Source: CBDDEC01 sp965198045 | GTDB lineage: Bacteria > Chloroflexota > Dehalococcoidia > UBA2979 | Assembly: GCA_965198045.1 (NCBI GenBank) | Contig: CBDAOL010000012.1 | Coordinates: 248,001-312,000, forward strand | Length of the DNA stretch: 64,000 nucleotides | Direction: 5' to 3' | Shown: positions 8,476-17,823 of the stretch, in pieces | How positions within the stretch are numbered: position 1 is the first letter of the stretch | Layout: every line of letters starts with the position of its first letter | Position numbers and translations under genes: made by a program | The notes under the pieces: generated by a model | What the model saw: the letters and a program-made list of their open reading frames with translations, nothing else | What the model was told of the DNA's origin: nothing | Database searches by the model: none

Positions 8476-9450
8476 GTGACATCGCAGCCATTGATTGCGC
8501 CCGACCGCGCTGCCCAGTTGCGCGCGCTCGCGCTGACTCTGCTCCTCCTCGTAGGTCTCGGCGCGGCCGCCGTGATCGCGCTCTGGGAACCGGTCGCTGA
8601 CCTGCTCGGCGAAGGCGCGATCCGCGTCCTCGATGTCGACGGGGGCACTCGCCGAGGGATCATCGCGGCCATCCTGACGGTCGCCACACTGCTGATCGGG
8701 CACGTGCTCTGGCGCTGGAACGGTCTGCCGCGCTACCTCATCGGGGGTGCGGCGGCGCTGGCGGCGCTGTTCGCCGCGGGGCCGCTGGCGCTGCCGATGG
8801 TCGCGCTCGGCGTGGCGATCGTCGCGATCGAATACGCCGCACCGCTTGAGCGCACAAGCCTCGCGGATATCGGCCCGCGGGTACGGCCGTTCGCCTGGGG
8901 CGTCGGCGTCGTGGCGGCGGCAGGCTTCCTCGCCGTCTCGGCCTACCTCACGTGGTTCCTCGTTTCGCCGTTGATCGACGAGGGCACTGAGCTCGACGAG
9001 GCGCTTGCGTTCGCTTTCTCGACGCCACAGGCGACGAGCGCGCCCTCGACGCCCGCAGCGACGCCCGCGGGCGCAACACCCGCGGCCACCACCGACTCGA
9101 TGCCCTCGGATGCGACCGCAACGCTTGTGGCAGGCGGCGAGTTGATGGGCGCCGACTCGTTCCACTTCGGATCGGGGCAAGTGTTGCTGATCCTTGACCC
9201 AGACGGCGGCGGCGTGCTGCGCTTCGAGGACTACGAGGTGCGAAACGGGCCCGATCTTCACGTCTACCTGACGCCTGACGTCGACGGCGATGTCCACGTG
9301 GACGGCGCGGTCGACCTCGGCGAGGTGCGTGCGACGCGCGGCAACGTGAACTACGAGCTGCCGGAGGGCGTGGACCTCGCGAGTTTCCGCAGCGTCGTCA
9401 TCTACTGCGTCCCGTTCCGCGTCATCTTCGCCACAGCCACGCTCAACTGA
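8476..9450 (+). CDS. membrane protein with extracytoplasmic DM13 domain
   Basis: The 324-residue protein has four to five membrane helices in its first 175 residues. A Thr/Ala/Pro-rich linker follows (about 184-220), then a DM13 domain. The DM13 match rests on FHFGSGQVLLI, GPDLHVYLTPD, NYELPEGVDLASFRSVVIYC and FRVIFATATL; its conserved cysteine is in VIYCVPF. DM13 domains are thought to take part in extracellular redox reactions. The start is GTG behind GGAGGA. It is followed by DUF1800 and DUF1501 genes, which are often secreted-protein partners. Confidence 0.8.
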   Translation: MTSQPLIAPDRAAQLRALALTLLLLVGLGAAAVIALWEPVADLLGEGAIRVLDVDGGTRRGIIAAILTVATLLIGHVLWRWNGLPRYLIGGAAALAALFAAGPLALPMVALGVAIVAIEYAAPLERTSLADIGPRVRPFAWGVGVVAAAGFLAVSAYLTWFLVSPLIDEGTELDEALAFAFSTPQATSAPSTPAATPAGATPAATTDSMPSDATATLVAGGELMGADSFHFGSGQVLLILDPDGGGVLRFEDYEVRNGPDLHVYLTPDVDGDVHVDGAVDLGEVRATRGNVNYELPEGVDLASFRSVVIYCVPFRVIFATATLN

Positions 9451-9582
9451 CCTAGAGTCGCCGCCCGAGCGGGTATCGACATAACGCACCGCGGCGAACG
9501 CTCCTCGCGCATCGTCGTTACACCCGTGAGAGCGCCCCAGCGCGGGAATGCTGGCGCAGCTCGCACCGGAGAGGGATGCAAG

Positions 9583-10926
9583 ATGCCGCTGAACGACGAG
9601 CGCGGCCGCGTGCAGCACCTGCTGCGCCGCGCAGGGTTCGGTTACAGCGCGGAAGAACTCGAGGAGTACCTGGCGCTGGGCCTCGAGGGGGCGGTCGAGC
9701 GCCTGCTGGCGCCCGACGCGGTCGACGACTCCGCCGTCGATCGAGCCCTCGAAGATCTGCCCGGCGATCCGAACGAGCAGCCACAGGTCCTGATCTATGA
9801 GTGGCACCAACGGCTCTTGCTCAGCCGCCGACCCTTGCTCGAGAAACTGACCTACTTCTGGCACGACCACTTCGCCACGGCGATCCACAAGGTCAATCGC
9901 GCCGCGCTCATGCGCCTGCAGAATCAGACGCTGCGCAGCCACGCGCTGGGCGATTTCCGCACGCTCCTGCTCGAGGTGACGCGTGATCCCGCGATGCTGA
10001 TCTGGCTCGACGGCCGCACCAGCATCGCTCGCGCGCCGAACGAGAACTACGCGCGCGAACTGCTCGAACTCCACACGTTGGGCGAGGGCGTCGAGTACAC
10101 CGAGGCCGACATCAAGGAGGCGGCGCGGGCATTGACGGGCTGGGTCGTCTCCAACGGCCGGCGCGACGACCTCCCGATCGGTGCGCACTTCTTCCCGCCA
10201 CGCCACGACGGCGGCGCGAAAACGTTCCTCGGCGTCAGCGGCGAACTCGATGACGAAGATGTCGTCGAGGTGCTCGCGAACCGGCCGGAGACGGCGGAGC
10301 TGATCGGGCGCAAGCTCTGGCAGTTCTTCGCCGTGCCCGAGCCCTCACCGGAGCTCTTGCAGGCGACGACCGACGCCTACTTCGCCCACGACCGCTCGAT
10401 CGCCGCGGTGGTGCGGACGATCCTGCTGTCGGATGCGATGTACTCCGACGCCGCCTACCGCTGGCGCATCAAGACGCCTGTGGAGCTGGTGACCGGTGCG
10501 CTGCGCGCTCTGGAGGCGCTGGGCGTCCCCGGCTCCGTCCCCGCCACGATCGGCATGGGGCAGCTGCTCTACGACCCGCCGAACCCGGCCGGGTGGGCGG
10601 GCGGCTTCGCCTGGATCAACAGCACGACGCTGCTCGAACGTGCCAACTTCATGAACGCGCTCACCGGCGCGGCGCTGCAGCGCGGCCTCGATGTCGACGT
10701 GGGCGGCCTCGTCGCGCGTCACGGCGCCGGGGGGAGTGCTGGCGAGGTCGCCGACTTCCTGCTCGACCTCTTCGTCGGCGGCGATGCCGGCGAGGGCACG
10801 CGTGACGTGCTCGTCGATCACCTCGGCGGGCCGGTGCACTACGACTTCCGCGAGGCGGCCCAGAGCGGCCGCATCAACGGCGCGGCCTACCTCGCGCTCA
10901 CCATGCCGCTTTACCAGCTGGCGTAA
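9583..10926 (+). CDS. DUF1800 family protein
   Basis: The 447-residue protein matches DUF1800 along its length: HLLRRAGFGYSAEELEEYL, WHDHFATAI, NENYARELLELHTLG and GWVVSN. The function of the family is unknown. Members almost always sit next to a DUF1501 gene, as here, and are thought to be exported or to process sulfated substrates. ATG 9583 follows GAGAGGG; the GTG at 9526 adds residues that do not fit the family. The DUF1501 partner starts 16 bases downstream. Confidence 0.88.
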   Translation: MPLNDERGRVQHLLRRAGFGYSAEELEEYLALGLEGAVERLLAPDAVDDSAVDRALEDLPGDPNEQPQVLIYEWHQRLLLSRRPLLEKLTYFWHDHFATAIHKVNRAALMRLQNQTLRSHALGDFRTLLLEVTRDPAMLIWLDGRTSIARAPNENYARELLELHTLGEGVEYTEADIKEAARALTGWVVSNGRRDDLPIGAHFFPPRHDGGAKTFLGVSGELDDEDVVEVLANRPETAELIGRKLWQFFAVPEPSPELLQATTDAYFAHDRSIAAVVRTILLSDAMYSDAAYRWRIKTPVELVTGALRALEALGVPGSVPATIGMGQLLYDPPNPAGWAGGFAWINSTTLLERANFMNALTGAALQRGLDVDVGGLVARHGAGGSAGEVADFLLDLFVGGDAGEGTRDVLVDHLGGPVHYDFREAAQSGRINGAAYLALTMPLYQLA

Positions 10927-10942
10927 CGAACGGACGACGACG

Positions 10943-12211
10943 ATGCCGATGCCACCCGAGGAAGAATTCGCCGACCGCACGATCGACCGACGCACGCTGA
11001 TCCGCCGCGGAATCGCGTTTGTCACGGCCGGCGGCCTGGCCGCCGCGATGCCGCCCGCCTTCCTGCGCGTCGCGATCGACGAGGGCTCGCGCCGCGGCAA
11101 GCAGCTCGCCGCCTGGCCGGGGGACGAGGACACGCCTGCCGGGGCGTTGCCCTCGACGGGCGTGACGCAGCCGCCACCCGCGTCGCAGCGCGTCTTCGTC
11201 GTCGTGCAGCTGGCCGGCGGCAACGATGGGCTGAACACGGTCATCCCGTACACCGATGGGGCCTACTTCGACGCACGTCGGGATCTGGCGCTCGACCCGG
11301 AGTCACTGCTCCACCTCGACGATCGCTTCGCGCTGCACCCCTCGCTCTCCGGGCTGCAGGAGGTCTGGGATCGCGATCAGCTCGCGATCGTGCAGGGCGT
11401 CGGCTATCCGAGCCCGAACCGCTCGCACTTCCGTTCGATGGACATCTGGCACACCGCCTCGATGGCAGAGCACAGCGAGACCGGCTGGCTGGGCCGGCTC
11501 CTCGACGCGACGGCGCACGAGGGCGACTCGTTGTGGCGCGCGGCCAGCGTCGGCGTGGCTGCGCCGCGCTCACTCGCCGCCAACGAGGCGTTCGTCCCCT
11601 CGCTCGGTTCGGTGCCCTCGTACGTGCTCTCCACCGACCCGCGGTTCCCCGCCGAGGAGGACCGCCGCGTCCAGCACTGGCTGCAGCTCTACGCGAGCCA
11701 GGCGGCGGAGCTGGCGACGCAGGCCGAGTACGGCGGGCAGCTCGCCTTCGTCTCCGACACCGGCCTCCAGGCCTACGACTCGACCGTGGCCCTCGAGGCG
11801 GAGGCAGGCGACTACGTTGCCGCGGTCGACTATCCGGAGACACCGCTGGCGCAGGCGCTGCAGACGGTCGCCCAGCTCGCGTCCTCGAACCTGGGGACGA
11901 TGATCTGCTACGTCACGACCGGCGGCTTCGATACCCACGCCGGGCAGGCGAACATGCAGGAACGCCTGCTCCAGACCCTGGGCGATGCGCTGCTCGCCTT
12001 CTCGAACGACCTCGCGGGCCACGCTCTCAGCGAGGCGGTCACGACGATGGTGTGGACCGAGTTCAGACGCAGAGTCGGCGAGGTATCTAATGGTGGAACG
12101 CGATCAGCCCCTCCGTCTCGGTATCGTCGGGGCGGGCACGATGGGCGGCCGCGCGGCGGCGCGGCTCGCAGCGGGCGAGCTACGCGACTTCGTGCTCGCC
12201 GGCGTGACTGA
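10943..12211 (+). pseudogene. DUF1501 protein, C-terminus lost
   Basis: The N-terminus carries a twin-arginine signal (RRTLIRRG, then a hydrophobic run to about residue 40). The DUF1501 body is clear: VVQLAGGNDGLNTVIPY, SPNRSHFRSMDIWHTA and GGFDTHAGQ. Near 12060 the family motif EFGRRVAENGSGGTDHG appears as EFRRRVGEVSNGGT. The sequence then stops resembling the family and runs on in frame inside the next gene. The last 70-80 residues usual for DUF1501 are missing. A deletion joining this gene to the oxidoreductase gene explains the structure. The protein may be inactive. Confidence 0.75.
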
Positions 12212-13091
12212 CCTCGACGCCGCCCGCGCCGAGGAGGTTGCTAGCGCGAACCGCGCCACCGCCAGCGCCTCGATCGAGGCACTCGTTTTGGCCGAGCGCC
12301 CTGACGCGCTCTACATCGCGACACCTGACGACGCCCACCGCGGGCCCTGCCTCGAGGCAGCCCGCCTCGGCGTTCCATTCCTCATCGAGAAGCCGCTGGC
12401 GACGACGACTGAGGAGGCAGAGGCGATCGTCGAGGCGGTGACGGCGGCCGGCGTCCCCGCGGAGGTCAACTTCTCGAACCGCTGGAACCCGCCGTTCATC
12501 GAAGCGAAACGGCAGGCCGACGCGGGGGACCTCGGTCAGTTCGTCACACTCTTCACCCGCCTCAACAACGCCATCGGCTCGCCGACCGAGCGACTCGGCT
12601 GGGCTGCCCGCACGACCTCGGCGTGGTTCCTCCTCTCGCACTGCCTCGACCTCAGTTACTGGCTACACGGCCTCCGTGCGGTCTCCGTCTACGCCTCGGG
12701 CGTGCGCGGCCTACTCGACGCGCGCGGAATCGATACCTACGACTCGATCCACGCGATCGCCCGGTACGAGGACGGGACGGACGGCAGCTACGAGTCCGTC
12801 TGGGTGCTCCCCGACGGCATGCCCGCGCCCGTCGAGTTCACGTTTCGCTACGTCGGCAGCCGTGGCGCCGCGACGGTCGACACACACGAGCAGGCTCTCC
12901 GCGTCGCCTCGGCGGAACGTACCGCGTTCCCCGGCACGCTGAACTGGACGCCACAGCGCTTCGCCTCCTTCGCCGCGACTGTGCGAGGCGAGCAGCCGCC
13001 ACAGGTCCCGCTCGCCGACGGTGTCGAGAACACACGCATCCTGGTCGCACTCCACCGCAGCCTCGCCACCGGCGCCGTCGAGGCGGTGTAG
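12090..13091 (+). CDS. Gfo/Idh/MocA family oxidoreductase
   Basis: The 333-residue protein starts with a Rossmann fold GIVGAGTMGGRAA at residues 11-23. It has the family's EKPLATTTEEAE motif near residue 91 and an HCLDLSYWL segment in the C-terminal domain. Family members are NAD(P)-dependent dehydrogenases of sugars, inositol or related polyols. ATG 12090 follows GGCGAGG at the right distance. The gene lies inside the 3' part of the truncated DUF1501 frame, so it was probably brought there by a deletion. Substrate unknown. Confidence 0.85.
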   Translation: MVERDQPLRLGIVGAGTMGGRAAARLAAGELRDFVLAGVTDLDAARAEEVASANRATASASIEALVLAERPDALYIATPDDAHRGPCLEAARLGVPFLIEKPLATTTEEAEAIVEAVTAAGVPAEVNFSNRWNPPFIEAKRQADAGDLGQFVTLFTRLNNAIGSPTERLGWAARTTSAWFLLSHCLDLSYWLHGLRAVSVYASGVRGLLDARGIDTYDSIHAIARYEDGTDGSYESVWVLPDGMPAPVEFTFRYVGSRGAATVDTHEQALRVASAERTAFPGTLNWTPQRFASFAATVRGEQPPQVPLADGVENTRILVALHRSLATGAVEAV

Positions 13092-13235
13092 CAGCGGCGC
13101 GTAGTCACTGAGAATCAACGCCCACCCCGCCCTCTCCCGACGAGCGGCCGGGAGCTGCCCAGAAGTACGTGGCACCAGTCGAAGAGTCAGCGCCCTGCTG
13201 GCGCGCTGCCTACGATGACCGTCACCCGTGTTGAC

Positions 13236-13294
13236 TCTGTGAAAGAGGTGGTGGAGACGAGGGACTCGTCTCCCCGTCAACTCCTTTACAGAGG
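13236..13294. repeat. imperfect 59-base inverted repeat containing tRNA-Ala 3'-end sequence
   Basis: Outer arms CTCTGT(G)AAAG and CTTTACAGAG pair, then an internal loop, then a perfect nine-pair inner stem GGAGACGAG-GGA-CTCGTCTCC. The left half of this palindrome is nearly the 3' end of the tRNA-Ala gene at 18249. It could be a remodelled attachment site or simply a terminator for the Gfo/Idh gene, whose stop lies 145 bases upstream. Confidence 0.5.
13249..13268. other. putative att site: direct repeat of the tRNA-Ala 3' end
   Basis: TGGTGGAGACGAGGG at 13249-13263 equals the complement of the tRNA-Ala 3' end, CCA included, at 18249-18263, in the same orientation. After one skipped G the match continues with ACTCG. 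The tRNA's 3' end faces this repeat, and phage-type and recombinase remnants lie between them. This is the layout left by integration of an element into a tRNA gene. Confidence 0.6.
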
Positions 13295-13380
13295 ATCTAC
13301 CGCGTGGCGTAGCCTCGTGCCGCTTCCGCCCTTGTTGTTCGGCGCAATCGTGGAGCGCCGCCATTCCTAGCCCGATCGGG

Positions 13381-13693
13381 GGCTGTGGCGGCTGCAGCCG
13401 CGAGTGGACCGGCATGCCTGAGTGCCACTGCAAGGGCTGCCACGAACATTTCAGTAGCCTCGAGGGATTTGACCGCCACCTCGAACGGCGTGCCGACGGT
13501 GGCGTGTCATTGTCTCCCGGTCGAGGAGTTCACGAAGCCATTCGGAAGAGCCGGCGCCAAACCGCGTCTCGTCGCGGCGACTCGGGCGTCCGGTCGGGTC
13601 TGGATGGCGAAACGCCGTCAGGAATTGATGGCAGATGGCTCTGAGCAACGGGCGAGGCCGCGGCGTATGGCCATCCGAGTGCCGCGACCGTAA
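13381..13693 (+). pseudogene. FDXHR-type putative zinc-binding phage protein, frameshifted remnant
   Basis: In frame from 13381 the sequence reads GCGGCSREWTGMPECHCKGC, then HEHFSSLEGFDRHLERR. This is the pattern of small actinophage-type proteins with paired cysteines and an FDxHR motif. Near 13505 the frame changes. The expected ending CLPVEEFTKPFGRAGAKPRL and then RASGRVW is in the next frame up to TAA 13691. No start codon is certain; ATG 13414 would drop the first cysteines. It is probably a phage or island gene in decay. Confidence 0.55.
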
Positions 13694-13902
13694 CGACCGT
13701 TCACTGTCTCCCAGGGCAACAAAACCGGAGACAGGAGCCGATGAATCGAGCGCCACGAACAGGGCATCAGGCTGCCTCAGCGGGGTGCCCGACGGCCTGC
13801 TCGAGGAGGCGCGTGAACGACACCACCTGGCCGACGCGGCGCGGGCGCGAGCCAGTGACCGGCTGCCCTCATCACGCGGATCATCCGTCTGAGGTGGCCT
13901 CC

Positions 13903-14259
13903 TCAGTCGGCAGCTCGATCATTGGACCCATCGATGAGTGCGCGAATCTCGCGCAGCTCCTCTTCCTTTTCTGCTTCGTCGTCGGCGTAGAGATAGTCCA
14001 TCAGGCAGGTGAGGGCGTCCCTACGCTGGGCCTCGGGGAAACAAGAAGTGGTGACCACGACCGCCATCCAGACCGCCGGGTCATCCGGGGTCTCGAAACG
14101 CAACGCAGCGAGGTCGATCACCCTCTGGAGCTGTTCGTCGGTACGCTTCAGTTTTGAGGAGCGGCGCCACACCAACGCTTTGGCTTCCCGCACGACATCC
14201 GAGTCGTGAAGCGCGTCACCCAGTTTGAAATCTGGTTCCTCGATTTTTTCAGCGTCCAC
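13903..14259 (-). CDS. small acidic protein of unknown function, next to terminase small subunit
   Basis: The 118-residue protein starts at GTG 14259, with GAGGAGGAG just upstream inside the end of the terminase gene; the two overlap by eleven bases. It is mostly helical and charged, ending in an acidic helix (DDEAEKEEELREIRALIDG). I do not recognise a family. In phages the gene after terS is normally terL. Here that place is taken by this protein, and no terL follows. Confidence 0.55.
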   Translation of the reverse strand: MDAEKIEEPDFKLGDALHDSDVVREAKALVWRRSSKLKRTDEQLQRVIDLAALRFETPDDPAVWMAVVVTTSCFPEAQRRDALTCLMDYLYADDEAEKEEELREIRALIDGSNDRAAD

Positions 14260-14731
14260 GCGGCTCCTCCTCGCGATCCGGCTCGTCGATGGCCTCACCG
14301 TCGATCATGCCATCGCGTCCATCACGCACCCTCAGCTCGTCGCGCATGGGGTAGAGGTCTGCCATGGAGAAGTCCGGGTTGTGGATGTGGAGCTGCTGGG
14401 TGGGCGGTCCGTCCTGGCTGGCCCAGTTACCTGAGCCTTTGAGGGCGCTGACTGCTGCATTGATCCGGTCGCGGCTGAACTCCGCTTTCTCCATCTCGGT
14501 AATCAAGCGCGCCACCGCTACCTCCGGCTTGAAGTCGGCCCAAGCTTCGGTGCGGATCTCGTCTACGCGTTCCTGAATCTCCGGACGCTTCGCGAGACGT
14601 GAACCCGTGTGCGCGGCGTTGGTCGAGGCGTAACCGGCGCGCCTGGCAGCCTCGGAGGCGTTGCCGGTGTCGAATAGGTGGTGCGCGAATTCCTCGTGTT
14701 TAAGCGGCAACTCAGATCGCTCTTCAGCCAT
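14249..14731 (-). CDS. phage terminase small subunit (Terminase_2-like)
   Basis: The 160-residue protein has the N-terminal helix-turn-helix of small terminases: LKHEEFAHHLFDTGNASEAA, then RRAGYASTNAAHTGSRLAKR and PEIQERVDEIR. In a phage it would recognise the packaging site and recruit the large subunit. The C-terminal third is less conserved and acidic. It overlaps the following small gene. There are no other structural phage genes within 5 kb, so this is a remnant or a satellite-type cargo gene. Confidence 0.75.
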   Translation of the reverse strand: MAEERSELPLKHEEFAHHLFDTGNASEAARRAGYASTNAAHTGSRLAKRPEIQERVDEIRTEAWADFKPEVAVARLITEMEKAEFSRDRINAAVSALKGSGNWASQDGPPTQQLHIHNPDFSMADLYPMRDELRVRDGRDGMIDGEAIDEPDREEEPRGR

Positions 14732-15221
14732 AGATCTAGTTTACGCCTTGTCGCTGGTGACAGGCGTCACCCAATGTGAAATTTGTTGCAGCGGTACTTC
14801 CAAGGCTCCCGGACCCAACACAAACAGGAGGGGGTAGGGTCACCCTCGCCTTTTCACCGTCAGAGATCGTGGCCTCGCACTACTCCAGTTATGTAGCTCG
14901 CACGAGTGTTGTGCGCAGTGGCTGGAAGCGCGGCCCCTCTCTGTGGATCTATGTGGCTGCGATCTGGTCCGACCCTTGGACCGCCCAGAAGGGGCCTAGC
15001 GAGAGTGCCATGGGTCTCTAGGTCTCTCTCCTAGAGGTAGTTCGGGATCTGTCGGTGCGCGCGCCTATTCGGCACGCGGGGCTCTGGATGCTCTCAGTCT
15101 CTATCTTCGAGGGCGCGTCGGTGCGCACATGCCCAACCCCAGAACGACAGGAGGGGTACCCTCACGGTCGCGTACGGCGGCGAACCAGCCGTGCCTGGCG
15201 GCCGGCCGATGGAGGCTAGTA
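14732..15221. other. non-coding stretch inside the island
   Basis: No convincing gene in 490 bases. An 81-codon frame at 14776-15021 (plus) has no recognisable domain and an unusual Ser/Trp-rich composition. At about 15015-15034 CTCTAGG and CCTAGAG can pair. The AT content is higher than in the surrounding genes, in keeping with foreign DNA. A GGAGG site at 15211 belongs to the next gene. Confidence 0.4.
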
Positions 15222-16607
15222 ATGGCTACGAACCGCGTGGACGTGGACTACCTGATCATCGGCGCCGGCGCGGTCGGCATGGCCTTTGCGGATTCGTTGT
15301 TCACCGAGACCGACGCCACGATGGCAATCGCCGACCGCCGCGATCGCTCCGGTGGGCACTGGAACGACGCCTATCCCTTCGTCCGCCTGCACCAGCCGTC
15401 GGGCTACTACGGCGTGAACTCGCTCGAACTTGGCTCGGGAAAGATTGACCAGACCGGCCTCAACGCCGGGCTGCGGGAGCTAGCGTCGGGTCATGAAGTG
15501 GTCAATCACTTCGATCAGACCATGCGGCAGCGCCTGCTGCCGTCGGGACGCGTCCACTTCTTCCCGATGAGCGAGGTCGACAACGATGGGGCGATCGTCT
15601 CCCGACTTTCCGGCGAGCGGATCGAGGTGAATGCCGAGCGTATCGTCGATGGCACCTGGTCGCAGATGCGAATCCCGTCCATGACCCCACCCCCCTACGA
15701 CATCGCCCAAGTGGACTGCGTCGCCCTGAACGAACTACCGCGGCTGGCTCCGAACTACGACGAGTACGTCGTGATCGGAGCGGGGAAGACGGGGATGGAC
15801 GCCTGCAACTGGCTGCTGGAGAACGGGGTCAATCCAGACCGCGTCCACTGGGTCATGCCCCGCGACTCCTGGGTCCTGAAGCGCGGAAACTTCCAGCCCG
15901 GGGAAGAGTTCTTCACCAGGTTCTGTCAGAGCGTGGCGGACCAGGTTGAGGCGGTTGCGGAGGCCGTGTCGATCGACGATGTCTTTGCGCGCCTGGAATC
16001 AGCAGGCGAACTCGGCCGGATCGACCCTAATGTGAAGCCGACCGCCTATCAGTGCGCCACGCTCAGCGATGCTGAGCTCGACGCGCTACGGACGATCCGC
16101 AACATAATTCGCCTCGGCCACATCACCGCGATCGATAGTGAGCAGATCTACCTCGAACAGGGCACGATCCCTGCGCCACCCAACTGCCTCTACGTTGACT
16201 GCTCGGCCGCTGGCATCCCCGGTAAGCCGGCGACGCCAATCTTCGAGGGCAACCGGATCACCCTGCAGTGGGTGCGCACCTGCCAGCCAGCGTTCAGCGC
16301 CGCGTTCATCGCCTACGTCGAATCGGCCTTCGACGACGAGGCCGAGAAGAACCGTATCTGTGTTCCGATTTCCCCGCCGACGGTCCCCGAAGATTGGCTG
16401 CGCATGCTCAAGCTGGATCTCGTGAATCGCCAGACGTGGAGCCAGTATCCGCAGCTCGGCGAATGGATCGCCGCATCTCGTCTGTCGCCGCTGAAGTTGG
16501 ATCGGGCGCGACTCGAGGCTGACGCCAAGGCCGCTGCGCACATCGGCCGCTATTCCTCGAACGTCAAAGGCGCAGAGGCACGACTCAGCGAGCTGCTGCC
16601 AACCTGA
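15222..16607 (+). CDS. FAD/NAD(P)-binding oxidoreductase
   Basis: The 461-residue protein has an FAD-binding motif YLIIGAGAVGMAFADSL near residue 8 and a second nucleotide-binding motif YVVIGAGKTGMDACNWL near residue 183. It resembles flavin monooxygenase-like proteins. The motif GGHWNDAYPFVRLHQPSGYY after the FAD domain fits that group. Substrate unknown. ATG 15222 follows GGAGG; upstream in-frame codons do not align. It lies inside the tRNA-bounded island but is intact, so it may be cargo. Confidence 0.75.
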   Translation: MATNRVDVDYLIIGAGAVGMAFADSLFTETDATMAIADRRDRSGGHWNDAYPFVRLHQPSGYYGVNSLELGSGKIDQTGLNAGLRELASGHEVVNHFDQTMRQRLLPSGRVHFFPMSEVDNDGAIVSRLSGERIEVNAERIVDGTWSQMRIPSMTPPPYDIAQVDCVALNELPRLAPNYDEYVVIGAGKTGMDACNWLLENGVNPDRVHWVMPRDSWVLKRGNFQPGEEFFTRFCQSVADQVEAVAEAVSIDDVFARLESAGELGRIDPNVKPTAYQCATLSDAELDALRTIRNIIRLGHITAIDSEQIYLEQGTIPAPPNCLYVDCSAAGIPGKPATPIFEGNRITLQWVRTCQPAFSAAFIAYVESAFDDEAEKNRICVPISPPTVPEDWLRMLKLDLVNRQTWSQYPQLGEWIAASRLSPLKLDRARLEADAKAAAHIGRYSSNVKGAEARLSELLPT

Positions 16608-16740
16608 GGCCCTGTGGGCCGCGAAACCTGATCAGTGCCCACTCCCACCTCTGATACGACTGTCCCACCGTGTCGTCCGTCTTGTGATCAGGTCGGCATC
16701 GCTGCAGCTGAGACGGCGGGCGTGAGGGTGGTGGGCCTGA

Positions 16741-17280
16741 TTAGTGTTGGGTCCGGGGCCGCAGCACCGACGACTCGATTTCGACCGACAATTCGCCGGA
16801 CGCAACGTCGTAGAGGTAGCCGGTGAGGTTCAAGCCGGCCGGCAGCCCGCTGTTCCGCAGGCGCTCGATGTCGTTGCGCAGGCTGTCGGCGGGGTCGTGG
16901 ATGGCCAGTGCGTCGACCCGCTCGGTCGTGGTGCCGGCCGTCGCGGCGAGTTGGTCCCGGATTGCGGGGTCGGCGAACCGCGACGCGCCGCACTGCGTGT
17001 GGTGGATGACGGCGAGGTCGAGCTCGGCGTCGTCGCCGGCCATCACCTTGGCCAGCCCGGCGATGATGCCGATCTGCTCGACGATCTCGTCGGTGACACG
17101 ACCGCCCACGTTGCGGAAGATGGCCGCCTCGCCCGGGGCGATCGCGGCGATGTGAGCAGGATCGACGCGGCCGTCGAGGCAGGAGAGGATCACGCTGGGC
17201 AGGCCGGGCGACGTGGGCAGCGCCGACGGGTCTTCGGACCTGGTGGACCGATTGCGGGATTCGAGATCGGTGGTGAGCAT
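16741..17280 (-). CDS. beta-class carbonic anhydrase
   Basis: From ATG 17280, behind GAAAGGAC, the 179-residue protein has the zinc motif CLDGR (Cys34, Asp36, Arg38). The second pair is HHTQC with His94 and Cys97. Together these are the three zinc ligands and the Asp-Arg dyad of beta-carbonic anhydrases. The enzyme interconverts CO2 and bicarbonate in the cytosol. The gene is intact inside the island and faces the flavoprotein gene tail to tail. Members this short and divergent are often annotated only as carbonic anhydrase-like. Confidence 0.85.
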   Translation of the reverse strand: MLTTDLESRNRSTRSEDPSALPTSPGLPSVILSCLDGRVDPAHIAAIAPGEAAIFRNVGGRVTDEIVEQIGIIAGLAKVMAGDDAELDLAVIHHTQCGASRFADPAIRDQLAATAGTTTERVDALAIHDPADSLRNDIERLRNSGLPAGLNLTGYLYDVASGELSVEIESSVLRPRTQH

Positions 17281-17379
17281 CGCGCGTCCTTTCGCTTGTG
17301 ACTTTACAGTTGCAAGTGAAGCAGATGACCACGCCAGCATCTCAGCCTCTCACCCCTCCACGCCCTCGCACGCAGCGAC

Positions 17380-17491
17380 CCCGGTGGGGGTGGGGGTTGC
17401 TAGTTCGGCCGTGCAGAGAACCGGGGTGCAGCCTCTCCCCCATCCGCCTGCTCACACGAGCCACCCGGTGGGGGTGCCGGTTGCTAGTTCG
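17380..17491. repeat. pair of 28-base direct repeats, 84 bases apart
   Basis: The copies at 17380-17407 and 17464-17491 begin CCCGGTGGGGGTG and end GGTTGCTAGTTCG, differing at two central bases. The gene-free stretch 17298-17630 holds nothing else I can name. The repeats could be binding sites or a relic of recombination. Confidence 0.5.
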
Positions 17492-17630
17492 CGGGCCGAA
17501 GAAGTGGGCGGGGTTACGGTCGCCATGCGCGCGCCCGTGTTCTGGTGTGGCCCGCTGTGCCCCCGACCGCCTTCGGCGAAGCTGGAGTCCGTTCCCGGCA
17601 GGGACAGCGCAGAGGGAAGATACTGGAAGC

Positions 17631-17823
17631 ATGCATGCCGAGCCGCGCTACTGGTGGCACTGGTGGGCTGTGAACGTGCGGTGGTGGTGGCGCGACATCC
17701 GCGTGCTCGTTCGCGAGACGATCCGCGAGTTCGGCGCCGACCAGTGCCCTCAACTCGCCGCCGGTATCTCTTACTACGTGCTGTTCTCGATCTTTCCGCT
17801 CGCATTGCTGTTCCTCGCGGCTG

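Noticed and set aside
8059..10206. Very long open frame (715 codons) on the minus strand
   Set aside because: It lies opposite the enoyl-CoA hydratase, DM13 and DUF1800 genes, and its protein is Arg-rich without domains, as expected from the complement of high-GC codons.
13236..13294. Integron attC site
   Set aside because: Imperfect inverted repeats are present, but the GTTRRRY and RYYYAAC core sites are in the wrong order and there is no integron integrase.
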